From Paraburkholderia aromaticivorans (GTDB taxonomy: Bacteria; Pseudomonadota; Gammaproteobacteria; Burkholderiales; Burkholderiaceae), in NCBI RefSeq assembly GCF_012689525.1, contig NZ_CP051516.1, positions 806,001 through 870,000 of the forward strand: a stretch of DNA of 64,000 nt, read 5' to 3'. The position numbers and the translations under genes were made by a program. Below the pieces are notes generated by a model. The model was not told the origin of the DNA, did no database searches, and was given only the letters and a program-made list of their open reading frames with translations. Of the stretch, positions 54,261-63,964 are shown piece by piece. Position 1 is the stretch's first letter. Each line of letters opens with the position of its first letter.

Positions 54261-55655
54261 ATGATCTCCAAATCTATTTTCAAGGCGTATGACATTCGCG
54301 GTGTAATCGGCAAGACGCTCGACGCCGACGCAGCGCGTTCGATCGGCCGCGCGTTCGGCAGCGAAGTGCGTGCGCAAGGCGGCGATGCCGTAGTCGTCGC
54401 GCGTGACGGACGCCTGTCGGGTCCTGAACTGGTCCAGGCTTTGTCGGACGGTTTGCGCGAGGCCGGCGTCGACGTGGTCAACGTGGGCATGGTGCCCACG
54501 CCTGTCGGCTACTTCGCGGCCAGCGTGCCGTTGCAGCTCGACGGCGGCGAGCGCCGCATCGATTCATGCATCGTCGTGACGGGTAGTCATAATCCGCCGG
54601 ACTACAACGGGTTCAAGATGGTCCTGCGCGGCGCGGCGATTTACGGCGAGCAGATTCTCGCGCTGCATCAGCGCATCGTCGACGAGAACTTCTCCGCAGG
54701 CAGCGGCACGTACACCGAGTACGACATTGCGGACGCCTATCTCGATCGCATCACGAGCGACATCAAGCTCACGCGTCCCATCAAGATCGTCGTCGACACC
54801 GGCAACGGCGTGGCCGGCGGCCTCGCGCCCAAGCTGTTCAAGAAGCTCGGCTGCGAACTGGTCGAACTGTTCACCGAGATCGACGGCAACTTCCCGAACC
54901 ATCACCCGGACCCGGCTCACCCGGAAAACCTGCAGGACGTGATCCGCGCGCTGAAGGAAACGGACGCTGAAATCGGCTTCGCCTTCGACGGCGACGGCGA
55001 CCGCCTCGGCGTGGTCACCAAAGACGGCGAGATCATCTATCCGGACCGCCAGCTCATGCTGTTCGCCGAAGAAGTGCTGTCGCGCAACAAGGGCGCGCAG
55101 ATCATTTACGACGTGAAGTGCACGCGTAACCTCGCCAAGTGGGTAAAGGACAAGGGCGGCGAGCCGCTCATGTGGAAGACCGGCCACTCGCTCGTCAAGG
55201 CGAAGCTGCGTGAAACCGGCGCGCCGCTGGCCGGCGAAATGAGCGGCCACGTGTTCTTCAAAGACCGCTGGTACGGTTTCGACGACGGCCTGTACACCGG
55301 CGCGCGCCTGCTCGAAATCCTCACACGTGTGGACGACCCGAGCAAGCTGCTGAACTCGCTGCCGAACTCGAACTCCACGCCGGAACTGCAACTGAAGCTC
55401 GAAGAAGGCGAAAACTTCGAGCTGATCGCGCGTCTGCAGCAAACCGCGCAGTTCACCGGTGCGGACGAGGTCGTGAAGATCGACGGTCTGCGTGTCGAGT
55501 ACCCGGACGGCTTCGGTCTCGCGCGGTCGTCGAACACCACGCCGGTGGTCGTGATGCGATTCGAAGCCGATAACGACGCGGCGCTCAAGCGCATTCAGGA
55601 AGACTTCCGCCGCGTGATCATGGCGGAGAAGCCGGACGCGAAGCTGCCGTTCTAA
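54261..55655 (+). CDS. manB: Phosphomannomutase/phosphoglucomutase
   Basis: The protein has 464 residues, the normal length for AlgC/ManB-type alpha-phosphohexomutases. FKAYDIRGVIG is at the N-terminus; VTGSHNPPDYNGFKM holds the phosphoserine near residue 108; DGDGDRLG (near 242-249) is the metal loop; GEMSGHVFF is the sugar-binding loop. It interconverts mannose-6-P/mannose-1-P and glucose-6-P/glucose-1-P, feeding GDP-mannose and dTDP- or UDP-glucose pools for LPS and exopolysaccharide. It is followed by a strong terminator and is probably monocistronic. Confidence 0.95.
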   Translation: MISKSIFKAYDIRGVIGKTLDADAARSIGRAFGSEVRAQGGDAVVVARDGRLSGPELVQALSDGLREAGVDVVNVGMVPTPVGYFAASVPLQLDGGERRIDSCIVVTGSHNPPDYNGFKMVLRGAAIYGEQILALHQRIVDENFSAGSGTYTEYDIADAYLDRITSDIKLTRPIKIVVDTGNGVAGGLAPKLFKKLGCELVELFTEIDGNFPNHHPDPAHPENLQDVIRALKETDAEIGFAFDGDGDRLGVVTKDGEIIYPDRQLMLFAEEVLSRNKGAQIIYDVKCTRNLAKWVKDKGGEPLMWKTGHSLVKAKLRETGAPLAGEMSGHVFFKDRWYGFDDGLYTGARLLEILTRVDDPSKLLNSLPNSNSTPELQLKLEEGENFELIARLQQTAQFTGADEVVKIDGLRVEYPDGFGLARSSNTTPVVVMRFEADNDAALKRIQEDFRRVIMAEKPDAKLPF

Positions 55656-55701
55656 ACACATGAGCGGCGCCGCGGTTCGATTCGAAGCGCGGTGGCCGTC
55701 G

Positions 55702-55739
55702 AACGCGGCGCGGGTTTCTCTTACCGCGCCGCGTTTTTT
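55702..55739 (+). terminator. Rho-independent terminator after manB
   Basis: AACGCGGCGCGG pairs perfectly with CCGCGCCGCGTT around a ten-base loop and is followed by a T run. It lies 46 bases after the manB stop. Confidence 0.9.
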
Positions 55740-55784
55740 CATGCGGTTTACATGCAACGCGCTAGAATTGCCGTCCTCACGAGA

Positions 55785-55960
55785 AAACGCCGGGCCGCCC
55801 CAAGTTTTCTCATCCCCTCGGGGGTGGGGGCGCTTTTAACAAACGCCGGGCCGCCCCAAGTTTTCTCATCCCCTCGGGGATGGGGGCGCTTTTAACAAAA
55901 CGTGGGGCCGTCCCAAGTTTCCTCAACCCATCAGGGGCCTGCGCGAAGCGACAGGTTCGG
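55785..55960 (+). repeat. Tandem 56-bp GC-rich repeats with hairpin potential
   Basis: Two almost identical 56-bp units begin at 55785 and 55841 and differ at one base near the hairpin centre. A third, diverged copy begins at 55897. Each unit contains CGCCCC and GGGGCG arms around a nested CCCCTCGGGG and ends in GCGCTTTT, so each resembles a terminator hairpin. They lie between manB and waaC. Confidence 0.8.
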
Positions 55961-56007
55961 GGGCTCTCTCAACGCATCTTCGGGCCGGATAGCCGGTTTT
56001 CCCACTC

Positions 56008-57009
56008 TTGAGCGTGCAAAAGATACTGATCGTGAGGGTGTCGTCATTGGGCGACGTCGTTCACAACATGCCGGTGATCGCCGACATCCGACGCCGCCAT
56101 CCCGATGCCCAGATCGACTGGCTCGTCGAAGAAAGCTTCGTGGGGCTCGTGCAACTCGTGAGCGGCGTGCGGCGGGCGATTCCCGTGTCGCTGCGGCGCT
56201 GGCGCAAGCGCATTCTGTCGGTCGACAACTGGCGCGAGATCGGCGCCTTCCGCCGCGCGCTCGTCGCCGAACACTACGACCTGGTGATCGACTGCCAGGG
56301 GCTCATCAAGACCGCGTGGGTCGCGAGCATGGCGCGCGGGCCGCTGGCCGGCCTCGCCAACCGCACCGACGGCGCGGGCTTCGAATGGCCGGTGCGCTTC
56401 TTCTACGACAAGCGCGTGCCGATCGAGCCGCGCACCCATGTGGTCGAGCGCACGCGCCAACTGGTGGCCGCGGCGCTGAACGACCCGCCGCCGCAACCCA
56501 CCGACGACATCGACTTCGGCATCGACACCGGGCGCGCCGCGCTGGCTTTGTCGGAGGCGAATCTGAATTTGCCGGTGCCGTACGTCGTGTTCGTGCACGC
56601 CACTTCGCGCGCCGACAAGCAGTGGCCGGACACGGCGTGGATCGAACTGGGGCAGTCGTTGGTGCGGCGCGGCGCGTCGATCGTGCTGCCGTGGGGCAGC
56701 GAGGAAGAGCGCGCCACCAGTGAGCGCCTCGCCAAGGAATTCGGCGCGGCGGCCATCGTACCGCCGAAGCTCTCGTTGCCGGCGGTGGTCGGCCTGATCG
56801 AAGGCGCGGCCGCGACGGTCGGTGTTGACACAGGTCTGGTTCACATCGCTGCGGCGCTGAAGCGACCGACGGTCGAGTTGTACAATTTCGCCACTGCGTG
56901 GCGCACTGGCGGCTACTGGTCGCCGAACGTCGTCAATCTCGGCACGGCCGGACAGCCGCCCACGCTGCAACAGGTGAAGTCGGCACTCGCGGGCTTCGGC
57001 CTGCTATGA
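56008..57009 (+). CDS. waaC: Lipopolysaccharide heptosyltransferase I
   Basis: The protein has 333 residues if it starts at TTG 56008, or 331 from GTG 56014, which would give the family-like N-terminus MQKILIVRVSSLGD. No ATG lies near. SSLGDVVHNMPV is the ADP-heptose transferase motif, DLVIDCQGLIKTA and FVHATSRADKQWP are WaaC-type, and GVDTGLVHIAAALKRPTVEL is the donor-binding region. It adds the first L-glycero-D-manno-heptose to Kdo of lipid A core in the cytoplasm. It is the first of three plus-strand inner-core genes, downstream of the 56-bp repeats. Confidence 0.93.
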   Translation: MSVQKILIVRVSSLGDVVHNMPVIADIRRRHPDAQIDWLVEESFVGLVQLVSGVRRAIPVSLRRWRKRILSVDNWREIGAFRRALVAEHYDLVIDCQGLIKTAWVASMARGPLAGLANRTDGAGFEWPVRFFYDKRVPIEPRTHVVERTRQLVAAALNDPPPQPTDDIDFGIDTGRAALALSEANLNLPVPYVVFVHATSRADKQWPDTAWIELGQSLVRRGASIVLPWGSEEERATSERLAKEFGAAAIVPPKLSLPAVVGLIEGAAATVGVDTGLVHIAAALKRPTVELYNFATAWRTGGYWSPNVVNLGTAGQPPTLQQVKSALAGFGLL

Positions 57010-57058
57010 CACGTCCGGGGCGCTTCGCCTTGCGCTCCAACCGTTTTCAAGGGCGACC

Positions 57059-57943
57059 ATGAACGAAACCCAGATCATCGAAGTAGCGAACGCCGACTGG
57101 CACGGACGCCATCTGTCCGTGCCGCGCGAGGCGCTGCTCGCCGGCGTCGAACGCGGCAAAGTGCTGTATTTCCCGAATCTGCGCTTTGCGATCGAAGGCG
57201 GCGAACCGGCGCTGCTCGACCCCGCGCTCGCCGACCCCAACCGCAAGAACATCAGCCTCGAACCCAATGGCGGCGCGTTGCACGGCGTGGCCGGCGACGC
57301 CGTCACGCAATCCGCCGTGCGCGCGTTGATCGCGCGTTATCAGAGCAATGCGCGCACGCTGGTCGACGGACTCTTTCCCGAATACAACGGCAGGCTGCGC
57401 GTGGCGCCGACCAGCCTGCGGCTGCATCAGGTGGAAACGCGCGAGACGTCATGGCGCAAAGACGATAGCCGTCTGCATGTGGACGCCTTTCCTTCGCGGC
57501 CGAACTACGGCGAGCGCATTCTGCGTGTGTTCACCAACGTCAATCCGCAAGGCGCGCCGCGCGTGTGGCGCGTCGGCGAACCGTTCGAGGACATGGCCAA
57601 ACGCTTCCTGCCGCGCATCAAGCCGCAGATGCCGGGCGCCGCATGGCTGCTGAACCTGCTTCACGTGACCAAATCGCCGCGCAGCGAGTACGACCATCTG
57701 ATGCTGCATCTGCACGACGGCATGAAGGCCGACCTCGACTATCAGAAGTCGAGCCCGCAGGAGACCATGCCGTTTCCGCCCGGCAGCGTCTGGGTGTGTT
57801 TTTCGGATCAGACTTCGCACGCCGTGATGTCCGGCCAGTTCATGCTGGAGCAGACCTTTTTCCTGCCGGTCAAGGCGATGGCGCAGCCGGAATGCGCGCC
57901 GCTCGGGATTCTCGAGCGCCTGAAGGGCAGGGCCCTCGTTTGA
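57059..57943 (+). CDS. kdoO: Kdo 3-hydroxylase, Fe(II)/2-oxoglutarate dioxygenase
   Basis: The protein has 294 residues. RLHVDAFPSRPNYGERILR contains the facial triad H140-x-D142, and QTSHAVMSGQF contains the distal H254, giving the HxD...H arrangement of non-haem iron dioxygenases. The overall sequence matches my recollection of the Burkholderia/Yersinia enzyme that hydroxylates the outer Kdo at C3 to give Ko (D-glycero-D-talo-oct-2-ulosonic acid). Position between waaC and waaA agrees. Ko makes the inner core more acid-stable. It is 49 bases after waaC. Confidence 0.9.
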   Translation: MNETQIIEVANADWHGRHLSVPREALLAGVERGKVLYFPNLRFAIEGGEPALLDPALADPNRKNISLEPNGGALHGVAGDAVTQSAVRALIARYQSNARTLVDGLFPEYNGRLRVAPTSLRLHQVETRETSWRKDDSRLHVDAFPSRPNYGERILRVFTNVNPQGAPRVWRVGEPFEDMAKRFLPRIKPQMPGAAWLLNLLHVTKSPRSEYDHLMLHLHDGMKADLDYQKSSPQETMPFPPGSVWVCFSDQTSHAVMSGQFMLEQTFFLPVKAMAQPECAPLGILERLKGRALV

Positions 57944-58010
57944 GCGCCGCGGTCCATTTGCCGGTTTCGCTCGACGCGTTGGCTCGTCGCTTCAGGCAGG
58001 CGGAGTGCCG

Positions 58011-59327
58011 ATGCTGAGGACGATCTATCACGCGCTCTGGTGGATCATCGCGCCGCTGGCGGTGTTGCGCCTGTTGATCCGCTCGCGCAAGGAACGCGGC
58101 TATCGCGAGCATATCGGCGAGCGCTTCGGTTATTCGCGCGGCCGGTTGCCCGAAGACGATGCGCCGCTGATCTGGGTGCACGCGGTGTCGGTGGGCGAGA
58201 CGCGCGCCGCGCAACCGCTGATCGACGCGCTGATGAAGGCACGTCCCGACGCACGCATTCTGTTGACGTACATGACGCCGAGCGGGCGCGCCACCGGCGA
58301 GCAGATTTTCGGCGACCGTGTCCTGCGCAGTTATCTGCCGTACGACATGCAGCATGCCGTGCGGCGGTTTTTGCGGGCGTGGCGGCCGTCGCTCGGGCTG
58401 GTGATGGAAACCGAAGTGTGGCCGACGCTGATCGACGAATGCCGTCGCGCGGACGTGCCGCTGGTGCTGACCAATGCGCGGATGTCGGCGCGCTCGTACA
58501 AGCGCGCGGCCAAGTTCGGCAGTGCGACCAAGGACGTGTTCGGCGGCTTTGCGCGCGTGCTGGCGCAGAGTCCATCGGATGCCGAGCGGCTGACCGCGCT
58601 CGGCGCGCGCAACGCGGCCGTGCTCGGCAATCTGAAATTCGACATGAGCACCCCGCCGGAACTGGCGGCGCGCGGGCATGCGTGGCGCGCGGCAATCGGC
58701 ACGCGTCCGGTGTGGGTCGCGGCGAGTACGCGCGAGGGCGAAGAGGAACTGGTGCTGCAGGCGTTCGCGGCGCTCGGCATCGACGATGCGCTGCTGATTC
58801 TGGTTCCGCGTCATCCGCAACGTTTCAACGAAGTGGCGGGGCTGGTCGAGAAGGCCGGGCTGCGGCTCGCGCGGCGGTCGGCGTGGGCGCCGGATGCCAA
58901 GGTGGCGTCGGCGGCGGCAACGAGCGGTGGCGTGCCGGCGTTGCCTGCGGGCGTGAACGTGCTGCTGGGCGATTCGATGGGCGAATTGGGCGCTTACTAT
59001 GCCGCTTCGGATCTGGCGTTCATCGGCGGTAGTTTGCTGCCGTTGGGTGGACAGAATCTGATCGAGGCGTGCGCGGTCGGTGTGCCGGTGCTGATCGGTC
59101 CGCACGTGTTCAACTTCACGCAGGCCACCGCGGATGCCGTGGCGGCGGGCGCCGCCGTGCAGGTGCAGGATCCGGCCGATCTTGCGCGGGCATTGCGCGA
59201 GTTGTTCGGCGATAAGGCCAGAAGACTGGCCATGGGCGGCGCGGCCTCGGCATTCGCCGCGCGCCATCGCGGCGCGACGGCGCGGACTGTGGATGTGTTG
59301 ATGGCGTTGTTGCCGGAGGGGGAGTGA
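58011..59327 (+). CDS. waaA: Kdo transferase (3-deoxy-D-manno-octulosonic-acid transferase)
   Basis: The protein has 438 residues from ATG 58011, with GGCGGAG upstream; a GTG two codons earlier is open. An N-terminal hydrophobic segment anchors it in the inner membrane. HAVSVGETRAAQPLI contains the catalytic Glu, PYDMQHAVRRFLRAWRPS and METEVWPTLI are WaaA motifs, and FIGGSLLPLGGQNLIEACAV is the CMP-binding C-terminal motif. It transfers one or two Kdo residues from CMP-Kdo to lipid IVA. Convergent with the urease genes across 36 bases. Confidence 0.95.
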   Translation: MLRTIYHALWWIIAPLAVLRLLIRSRKERGYREHIGERFGYSRGRLPEDDAPLIWVHAVSVGETRAAQPLIDALMKARPDARILLTYMTPSGRATGEQIFGDRVLRSYLPYDMQHAVRRFLRAWRPSLGLVMETEVWPTLIDECRRADVPLVLTNARMSARSYKRAAKFGSATKDVFGGFARVLAQSPSDAERLTALGARNAAVLGNLKFDMSTPPELAARGHAWRAAIGTRPVWVAASTREGEEELVLQAFAALGIDDALLILVPRHPQRFNEVAGLVEKAGLRLARRSAWAPDAKVASAAATSGGVPALPAGVNVLLGDSMGELGAYYAASDLAFIGGSLLPLGGQNLIEACAVGVPVLIGPHVFNFTQATADAVAAGAAVQVQDPADLARALRELFGDKARRLAMGGAASAFAARHRGATARTVDVLMALLPEGE

Positions 59328-59363
59328 GGGAGGCGTGAAGCGTGTAACGCTCGTCCGCCTGCC

Positions 59364-60017
59364 TCACACCTTCAACAACCCCTTCTCCTCAATAAACCTC
59401 ACCACCACGTCCAACCCGTCGAGCGCCTTCAGATTGCACATCACGAAGGGCCGCTCGCCGCGCATCTTCTTCGCGTCCGACGCCATCACGTCGAGATTCG
59501 CGCCCACCATCGGCGCGAGGTCCGTCTTGTTGATCACCAGCAGATCCGACTTCGTAATGCCGGGGCCGCCTTTGCGCGGAATCTTCTCGCCGCCCGCCAC
59601 ATCGATCACGTAGATCGTCAGGTCCGACAGTTCCGGACTAAACGTCGCTGCAAGGTTGTCGCCGCCCGATTCGATGAACACGATATCCGCATCGGGAAAA
59701 CGCGTCAGCATGCGGTCGACGGCTTCGAGGTTGATCGAGGCGTCCTCGCGAATCGCCGTGTGCGGACAGCCGCCCGTCTCGACGCCCATGATCCGTTCGG
59801 CCGGCAACGCGCCCGCCACGGTCAACAGACGCTGGTCTTCCTTCGTATAGATGTCGTTGGTGATGGCGACGAGGTCGTACTGTGCGCGCATCGCCTTGCA
59901 GAGCATTTCGAGCAGCGTGGTCTTGCCCGAGCCGACCGGGCCGCCGACGCCCACGCGCAGCGGCGGCAGTTTTTTCGTGCGGACGGACGTGTGACCGGAG
60001 TGATGAGGTGCGTTCAT
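59364..60017 (-). CDS. ureG: Urease accessory GTPase UreG
   Basis: The 217-residue protein has P-loop [12 protein letters not shown] (near residues 24-35). [18 protein letters not shown] contains the Cys-Pro-His metal site that holds nickel at the UreG dimer interface, and VINKTDLAP is the G4-type motif. It hydrolyses GTP while nickel is inserted into apo-urease with UreD, UreF and UreE. Last gene of the minus-strand urease cluster, eleven bases after ureF. Confidence 0.96.
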   Translation of the reverse strand: MNAPHHSGHTSVRTKKLPPLRVGVGGPVGSGKTTLLEMLCKAMRAQYDLVAITNDIYTKEDQRLLTVAGALPAERIMGVETGGCPHTAIREDASINLEAVDRMLTRFPDADIVFIESGGDNLAATFSPELSDLTIYVIDVAGGEKIPRKGGPGITKSDLLVINKTDLAPMVGANLDVMASDAKKMRGERPFVMCNLKALDGLDVVVRFIEEKGLLKV

Positions 60018-60028
60018 GATGGATCGTT

Positions 60029-60709
60029 TTATGAGCGAAAGAGCCGCGAATACTGCGACTCGTGACGCGCCGAGAGAATGCCGAGTTGCGGCGCGAAGGT
60101 GTTGATGCAGTCGGGCGACGTGGCCATGGCGCGCGTGACGGCGGCATCGATCGGCTCGCGCAAGGCGACGATGATGCGTTGACCGGCGAGCTGTCCCAAC
60201 GGCACGGCCTTCAACGCGGCGGCCGCCTGGTTTTCCACCCAGCTGAAGGCGTAGGCAGCGAGGGCGGCGTCGACGGCGGCGTTGTGGGCGTAGGCGGCGA
60301 AGGCGAACGCCGTGGGTTGAGCTAGCGGCGTCAGCGAGGCGAGCGTCGTGCGCCGCTCAGCATCGCCCCATTCGAGCGATACGCACAGCTGTCGCAACGA
60401 CCAGCCCATCTGCTCCGTTTCGCGGCGCAATTCCGCGGATTCGCGGCTCGCCAGGAATTCGCTGTTGGCGTGCGCGAGCGCCGAGGCGTCATGCGTGCGC
60501 CAGCGTTCCATCTGATGCGCGAGGAACGGCAGTTCGCCGCGCGCAAGCACGTCGGTCAAGCCGCTGGCGATCCAGTCGCGGGCGGAGTCGGCATCGGTGA
60601 TCAGTTGCGCTTCGATGGCGGCTTCCAGACCCTGCGAGTAGCTGAATGCGCCGATCGGCAGCGCCGGCGACGCAAGATGCAGCAGCGCCGTCAGTTCAGC
60701 GATGCGCAT
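60029..60709 (-). CDS. ureF: Urease accessory protein UreF
   Basis: The protein has 226 residues from ATG 60709. The 81 open codons upstream are a repetitive shadow of the His-rich ureE tail. [21 protein letters not shown] is the family N-terminal signature. UreF is all-helical, bridges UreD and UreG on the apo-urease and acts as a fidelity factor for nickel delivery. Its first 14 bases overlap the end of ureE. Confidence 0.93.
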   Translation of the reverse strand: MRIAELTALLHLASPALPIGAFSYSQGLEAAIEAQLITDADSARDWIASGLTDVLARGELPFLAHQMERWRTHDASALAHANSEFLASRESAELRRETEQMGWSLRQLCVSLEWGDAERRTTLASLTPLAQPTAFAFAAYAHNAAVDAALAAYAFSWVENQAAAALKAVPLGQLAGQRIIVALREPIDAAVTRAMATSPDCINTFAPQLGILSARHESQYSRLFRS

Positions 60710-61385
60710 GATGGTGGTGATGCCCGTGGCCGCACGATTCGTCGTGCACATGATCGGCGTGGTCGTGGTCGTGGTCGTGCGCATGCTCATGGCCGTGGTC
60801 ATGATCGTGCGAATGACCCTGCGCCGCGTGGCTATGCCCATGCTCATGGTCGTGACCATGCTCATGCCCATGATGCTCGCCGAACACCTGCTGCGCGAGC
60901 GCGTAGTCCTCGGCGAAGGTTTCGTCGTGTCCATGCTTATGGCCGCCGCCATACGCGCCGGATTCCGGCTGGAACGGCATCGAAACCTGATCGACGGTCG
61001 CGCCGATGCGCTTGAGCATATCGGAAAGCACCGGATCGTATTCGAGCTTCAGATAATCGGCGCCGACTTCCACTGGCGTGTGGCGATTGCCGAGGTGATA
61101 AGCGGCGCGAGTCAAAGTCAACGCATCTTTCGCACGCACGTAGAGCACCGTTTCCGGCGCGGCGACGACGCGCACGAGGCCACCGTCGTCGGCGACCAAT
61201 ACATCGCAGTCGCGCAGCACAGTGCCGCGCGGCAACAGCAGCGCGACTTCTTCGCCGCTATCGAGCGTGGCCGCGAGCCGGCTCTTGCGACGGTCGTCGA
61301 ATGCCAGCGTCAGCGTCGGCGCGCGCTTGACCAGCACGGGCGCGAGCTTCAGATGCGGCGCGATGAGTTTGTCGATGGTGCGCAT
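60696..61385 (-). CDS. ureE: Urease accessory nickel-binding protein UreE with a long histidine-rich tail
   Basis: The 229-residue protein has the UreE N-terminal domain, [18 protein letters not shown], and the metal-binding domain with [10 protein letters not shown]. The last 80 residues or so (GGGHKHGHD to the end) contain about thirty histidines, mostly alternating with Asp, Glu and Gly. UreE carries nickel to UreG, and His-rich tails store several nickel ions. The tail is longer than that of Klebsiella UreE and also has one cysteine (ESCGHG). It lies three bases after ureC. Confidence 0.95.
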   Translation of the reverse strand: MRTIDKLIAPHLKLAPVLVKRAPTLTLAFDDRRKSRLAATLDSGEEVALLLPRGTVLRDCDVLVADDGGLVRVVAAPETVLYVRAKDALTLTRAAYHLGNRHTPVEVGADYLKLEYDPVLSDMLKRIGATVDQVSMPFQPESGAYGGGHKHGHDETFAEDYALAQQVFGEHHGHEHGHDHEHGHSHAAQGHSHDHDHGHEHAHDHDHDHADHVHDESCGHGHHHHHAHR

Positions 61386-61388
61386 GGT

Positions 61389-63095
61389 CTAGAACAGAAA
61401 GTAGCGTTGCGCCATCGGCAGCACGGTGGCCGGTTCGCAGGTCAGCAACTGACCGTCGGCAATCACCTGATAGGTTTCCGGATCGACACTGATCGCCGGA
61501 CGCCACGCGTTGTGGATCATGTCTGCCTTCGAAATGTTGCGGCAGTTCCTGACCGCAACGATACGCTTGTTCAGACCGTAGCGTTCGGCGACGCCCGCAT
61601 CGGCGGCCATCTGCGAGACGAAGGTCAGCGACGTGCGTCCCAGGGCGCCGCCGCGTGTCGCGAACATCTCGCGATAGTGCACCGGCTGCGGCGTCGGAAT
61701 CGACGCGTTCGGGTCGCCCATCTGCGCCATGGCGATCATGCCGCCCTTGAGGATCAGCGACGGCTTGATGCCAAAAAACGCCGGTTCCCAGAACACCAGA
61801 TCAGCCCACTTGCCCGGCTCGATCGAGCCGACTTCATGCGCGATGCCGTGCGTGATCGCCGGGTTGATCGTGTACTTGGCGACGTAGCGTTTCGCACGGA
61901 AATTGTCGTGCCGCGCGTTATCTTCCGGCAGCGCGCCGCGTTGCACCTTCATCTTGTGCGCCGTCTGCCACGTGCGGATGATCACTTCGCCGACCCGGCC
62001 CATGGCTTGCGAATCCGACGACAGCATCGACAGCGCGCCGAGGTCGTGCAGGATGTCTTCGGCGGCAATCGTCTCGCGGCGAATGCGCGATTCGGCGAAC
62101 GCGATGTCTTCCGCAATCGACGGGTCGAGGTGATGGCACACCATCAGCATGTCGAGGTGCTCTTCGAGCGTGTTGACGGTGTACGGACGCGTCGGGTTGG
62201 TCGAGGAAGGCAGCACGTTCGCTTCGCCGCATACCTTGATGATGTCCGGAGCGTGGCCGCCGCCCGCGCCTTCCGTGTGATACGTGTGAATCGTGCGGCC
62301 CTTGAACGCGGCCACGGTCGTTTCGACGAAGCCCGCTTCGTTCAGCGTGTCCGTGTGGATCGCGACCTGCGTGTCGGTATCGTCGGCGACGGAGAGGCAG
62401 TTGTCGATCGCGGCCGGCGTCGTGCCCCAGTCCTCATGCAGCTTCAGACCGATCGCGCCCGCGGCGATCTGCTCCAGTGCCGGCTGCGGCAGACTCACAT
62501 TGCCCTTGCCGAGAAAGCCGAGATTCATCGGATAACCGTCGGCCGCTTGCAGCATGCGTTCGAGATGCCACGGACCCGGCGTGCACGTGGTCGCGTTCGT
62601 GCCCGTGGCTGGACCGGTGCCGCCGCCGAGCATGGTGGTCACGCCGCTTGCGAGCGCCTCTTCGATCTGCTGCGGGCTGATGAAGTGAATATGCGTGTCG
62701 ATGCCGCCCGCCGTCACGATCAGGCCTTCGCCCGCGATCACTTCGGTGGAGGCGCCGATCGCGATCGTCACGTTCGGCTGGATGTCGGGATTGCCCGCTT
62801 TGCCGATCGCGGCGATGCGGCCGTCCTTGATGCCGATGTCGGCCTTGACGATGCCCCAGTGATCGAGAATCACGGCATTCGTCACGACGGTATCGACCAC
62901 GTCGGCATGCACGCGCTGCGACTGGCCCATGCCGTCGCGAATCACTTTGCCGCCGCCGAATTTCACTTCTTCGCCGTAGGTGGTGAAGTCGCGCTCGACT
63001 TCGATCAGCAATTCGGTATCGGCGAGGCGCACGCGGTCGCCGGTGGTGGGGCCGAACATTTCCGCGTATGCGCGGCGGCCAATGCGTAAGGTCAT
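61389..63095 (-). CDS. ureC: Urease alpha subunit
   Basis: The protein has 568 residues, full length. Nickel ligands are visible: H135 and H137 (DTHIHF), carbamylated K218 (GLKLHEDWG), H247, H273 and D361. The flap has C320-H321 (MVCHHLDP). It hydrolyses urea to ammonia and carbamate in a complex with UreA and UreB. No substitution in the active site was noticed. It is 58 bases after ureB. Confidence 0.97.
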   Translation of the reverse strand: MTLRIGRRAYAEMFGPTTGDRVRLADTELLIEVERDFTTYGEEVKFGGGKVIRDGMGQSQRVHADVVDTVVTNAVILDHWGIVKADIGIKDGRIAAIGKAGNPDIQPNVTIAIGASTEVIAGEGLIVTAGGIDTHIHFISPQQIEEALASGVTTMLGGGTGPATGTNATTCTPGPWHLERMLQAADGYPMNLGFLGKGNVSLPQPALEQIAAGAIGLKLHEDWGTTPAAIDNCLSVADDTDTQVAIHTDTLNEAGFVETTVAAFKGRTIHTYHTEGAGGGHAPDIIKVCGEANVLPSSTNPTRPYTVNTLEEHLDMLMVCHHLDPSIAEDIAFAESRIRRETIAAEDILHDLGALSMLSSDSQAMGRVGEVIIRTWQTAHKMKVQRGALPEDNARHDNFRAKRYVAKYTINPAITHGIAHEVGSIEPGKWADLVFWEPAFFGIKPSLILKGGMIAMAQMGDPNASIPTPQPVHYREMFATRGGALGRTSLTFVSQMAADAGVAERYGLNKRIVAVRNCRNISKADMIHNAWRPAISVDPETYQVIADGQLLTCEPATVLPMAQRYFLF

Positions 63096-63153
63096 GGTGT
63101 GGATCCGGAAATGAACAGGGCGATCTGGGCGCGTGCGGAGACGGAGAGGCGCC

Positions 63154-63459
63154 TCACAGCTTGCCCATCACCTTGCCGTTGAAGCCGTAGACGACGCGAT
63201 CGCCCGCCAGTTCGACCAGCTCGACGGTGCGCTCCTGGCCGGGCTCGAAGCGCACGGCGGTGCCCGCCGCGATGTTTAGCCGGAAGCCGCGCGCGGTTTC
63301 GCGATCGAATGAGAGCGCCTCGTTCACTTCATAGAAGTGATAGTGCGAGCCGATCTGCACCGGACGGTCGCCGGTATTCGACACGGCCACCGTGACAGTG
63401 GCGCGGCCCGCGTTCAGTTCGTGTTCGCCGTCGTCGATGAGGAGTTCGCCGGGAATCAT
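63154..63459 (-). CDS. ureB: Urease beta subunit
   Basis: The 101-residue protein starts [19 protein letters not shown] and includes [20 protein letters not shown], both invariant in UreB. It is structural, packing against UreA and UreC. Separate from ureA, as in most bacteria other than Helicobacter. It lies 27 bases after ureA. Confidence 0.97.
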   Translation of the reverse strand: MIPGELLIDDGEHELNAGRATVTVAVSNTGDRPVQIGSHYHFYEVNEALSFDRETARGFRLNIAAGTAVRFEPGQERTVELVELAGDRVVYGFNGKVMGKL

Positions 63460-63486
63460 CTAGCCTGCCTTATGTGATTGCAGTGA

Positions 63487-63789
63487 TCAGGGAATCGGGT
63501 GGTGAACGGTGACGAGCTTGGTGCCGTCGGGGAACGTGGCTTCGACCTGGATGTCGGGGATCATTTCCGGCACGCCTTCCATCACGTCGTTGCGGGTGAG
63601 CAGCGTGGTGCCGTAGTGCATCACTTCGGCGACGGTCTTGCCGTCGCGGGCCGCTTCCATCAGCGCGGCGGTGATGAAGGCGACCGCTTCCGGGTAGTTC
63701 AGTTTGAGGCCGCGTGCGCGGCGCCGTTCGGCAAGCAGCGCGGCGGTGAAGATCAGCAGCTTGTCCTTCTCGCGAGGTGTCAGCTTCAT
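63487..63789 (-). CDS. ureA: Urease gamma subunit
   Basis: The 100-residue protein starts [20 protein letters not shown] and contains [20 protein letters not shown] and [20 protein letters not shown], the standard UreA sequence. It forms the apo-urease trimer with UreB and UreC. It is the first gene of the cluster seen here; ureD would normally be just upstream but is not recognised between this gene and the window end. Confidence 0.97.
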   Translation of the reverse strand: MKLTPREKDKLLIFTAALLAERRRARGLKLNYPEAVAFITAALMEAARDGKTVAEVMHYGTTLLTRNDVMEGVPEMIPDIQVEATFPDGTKLVTVHHPIP

Positions 63790-63964
63790 CGAATGAGTGC
63801 GTAGGGTTGTGACGTCCGTTGCGACGATCCCAGGCGGGACCGGCCGCGACGATGATAGGCGCTGCGTGTCATGGCCGCGATCGCGTGCGCCGCACGGGAT
63901 GCGTCCATGACGAGTGCAATGCCGGATAAGCCGGTCACGGTATCAAGTTCGGCTAACGGCGCGC
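63790..63964. other. Gap upstream of ureA
   Basis: These 175 bases contain no recognised ureD sequence. A 47-codon frame on the minus strand ends at a TGA that overlaps the ureA ATG, but it has no family resemblance. The ureA promoter may lie here. Confidence 0.4.

Noticed and set aside
55785..55960. Possible CRISPR array
   Set aside because: The units are contiguous 56-bp tandem copies with no unique spacers between repeats, and there are no cas genes.
60702..63089. 795-codon open frame on the plus strand
   Set aside because: It lies antisense to ureE and ureC, which have full family signatures. Its translation is low-complexity (Met/Val runs from the His-rich tail), and it has no recognisable domain.
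63790..63930. 47-codon minus-strand frame ending in an overlap with the ureA start
   Set aside because: The overlap is suggestive, but the sequence is Arg/Ser-rich, has no UreD resemblance and only a GTG or internal ATG start.
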